A stretch of 64,000 nucleotides of DNA from Prorocentrum cordatum. Its lineage: Eukaryota > Sar > Dinophyceae > Prorocentrales > Prorocentraceae. Each line of letters opens with the position of its first letter. Within the stretch, counting starts at the first letter, position 1. The notes beneath the pieces were generated by a model. It saw only the letters and a list, made by a program, of their open reading frames with translations, did not search any database and had not been told where the DNA came from. Of the stretch, positions 63,931-64,000 are shown in pieces. Position numbers and translations under genes: made by a program. Location: positions 43,501 through 107,500 of the forward strand of contig CAUYUJ010014631.1 of NCBI GenBank assembly GCA_963575745.1. Reading direction: 5' to 3'.

Positions 63931-64000
63931 CTAGTACTAGTACTAGTACTAGTACTACTAGTACTAGTACTAGTACTAGAACTAGAGCTAGTACCAATGT
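63500..64000. repeat. AGT trinucleotide tract running off the right edge
   Basis: Nearly continuous AGTAGT with GCAGTA and CGTAGT variants. From about 63925 it changes to ACTAGT/GTACTA hexamers, which are self-complementary. Confidence 0.92.

Overview
The window looks like nuclear DNA of a dinoflagellate. It is GC-rich and crowded with tandem repeats. Protein-like segments are short, frame-broken and mostly recognisable as retroelement remains. A 15-base stretch at 51311-51325 matches the 3' end of the dinoflagellate spliced leader. Splice-like boundaries in the duplicated gene include a GC donor. No rRNA, tRNA, CRISPR or bacterial-style operon was seen. The assignment is inference; no species is claimed.

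Layout. 1-2.5 kb: degraded Ty1/copia-type retrotransposon on the minus strand, in the order Gag, protease, integrase, continuing off the left edge. 2.5-8.7 kb: mostly non-coding with low-complexity tracts. 8.7-16.2 kb and 27.5-34.1 kb: two direct copies (A and B) of a roughly 7-kb segment, starts 18,752 bp apart, carrying the same multi-segment plus-strand gene. Each copy has its own stop codons or frameshifts. 16.9-21.0 and 26.4-27.6 kb: further plus-strand coding pieces, including Cys-rich modules, between the copies. They may be the 5' part of the copy B gene, split by a 4.3-kb satellite element at 21.07-25.41 kb. 34.1-36.4 kb: poly-C and GC-rich tandem repeats. 36.5-40.3 kb: three tandem copies of a 1.3-kb unit. 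40.8-52.5 kb: satellite-rich block with a 90-bp array, a second family of 90-bp units, a 102-bp array and a G-rich minisatellite. 54.3-55.5 kb: another array of the second 90-bp family. 55.6-56 kb: broken RNase H domain. 58.3-59.5 kb: duplicated pieces and CAAGAGGC-type repeats. 61.1-62.2 kb: minus-strand ORF of unknown function. 63.5-64 kb: AGT trinucleotide tract running off the right edge.

Main pattern. Four clear copies and one degenerate copy of a roughly 30-45 bp head sequence (core GTGTTGGGTCCTCGTTTTGA) sit at 25.4, 40.77, 45.78, 48.68 and 51.13 kb. Each is followed by a polypyrimidine tract and then by a different satellite array or microsatellite. Two 90-bp-family blocks end in a shared tail. 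I read this as a family of composite satellite-carrying repeats. A 5'-truncated non-LTR retrotransposon (46006-47580) has inserted into one of them and is flanked by a 19-bp target-site duplication.

Limits. All domain names come from reading translations by eye. Several frameshifts fall in homopolymers and may be assembly errors. Array boundaries are good to a few bases; exon boundaries are proposals.
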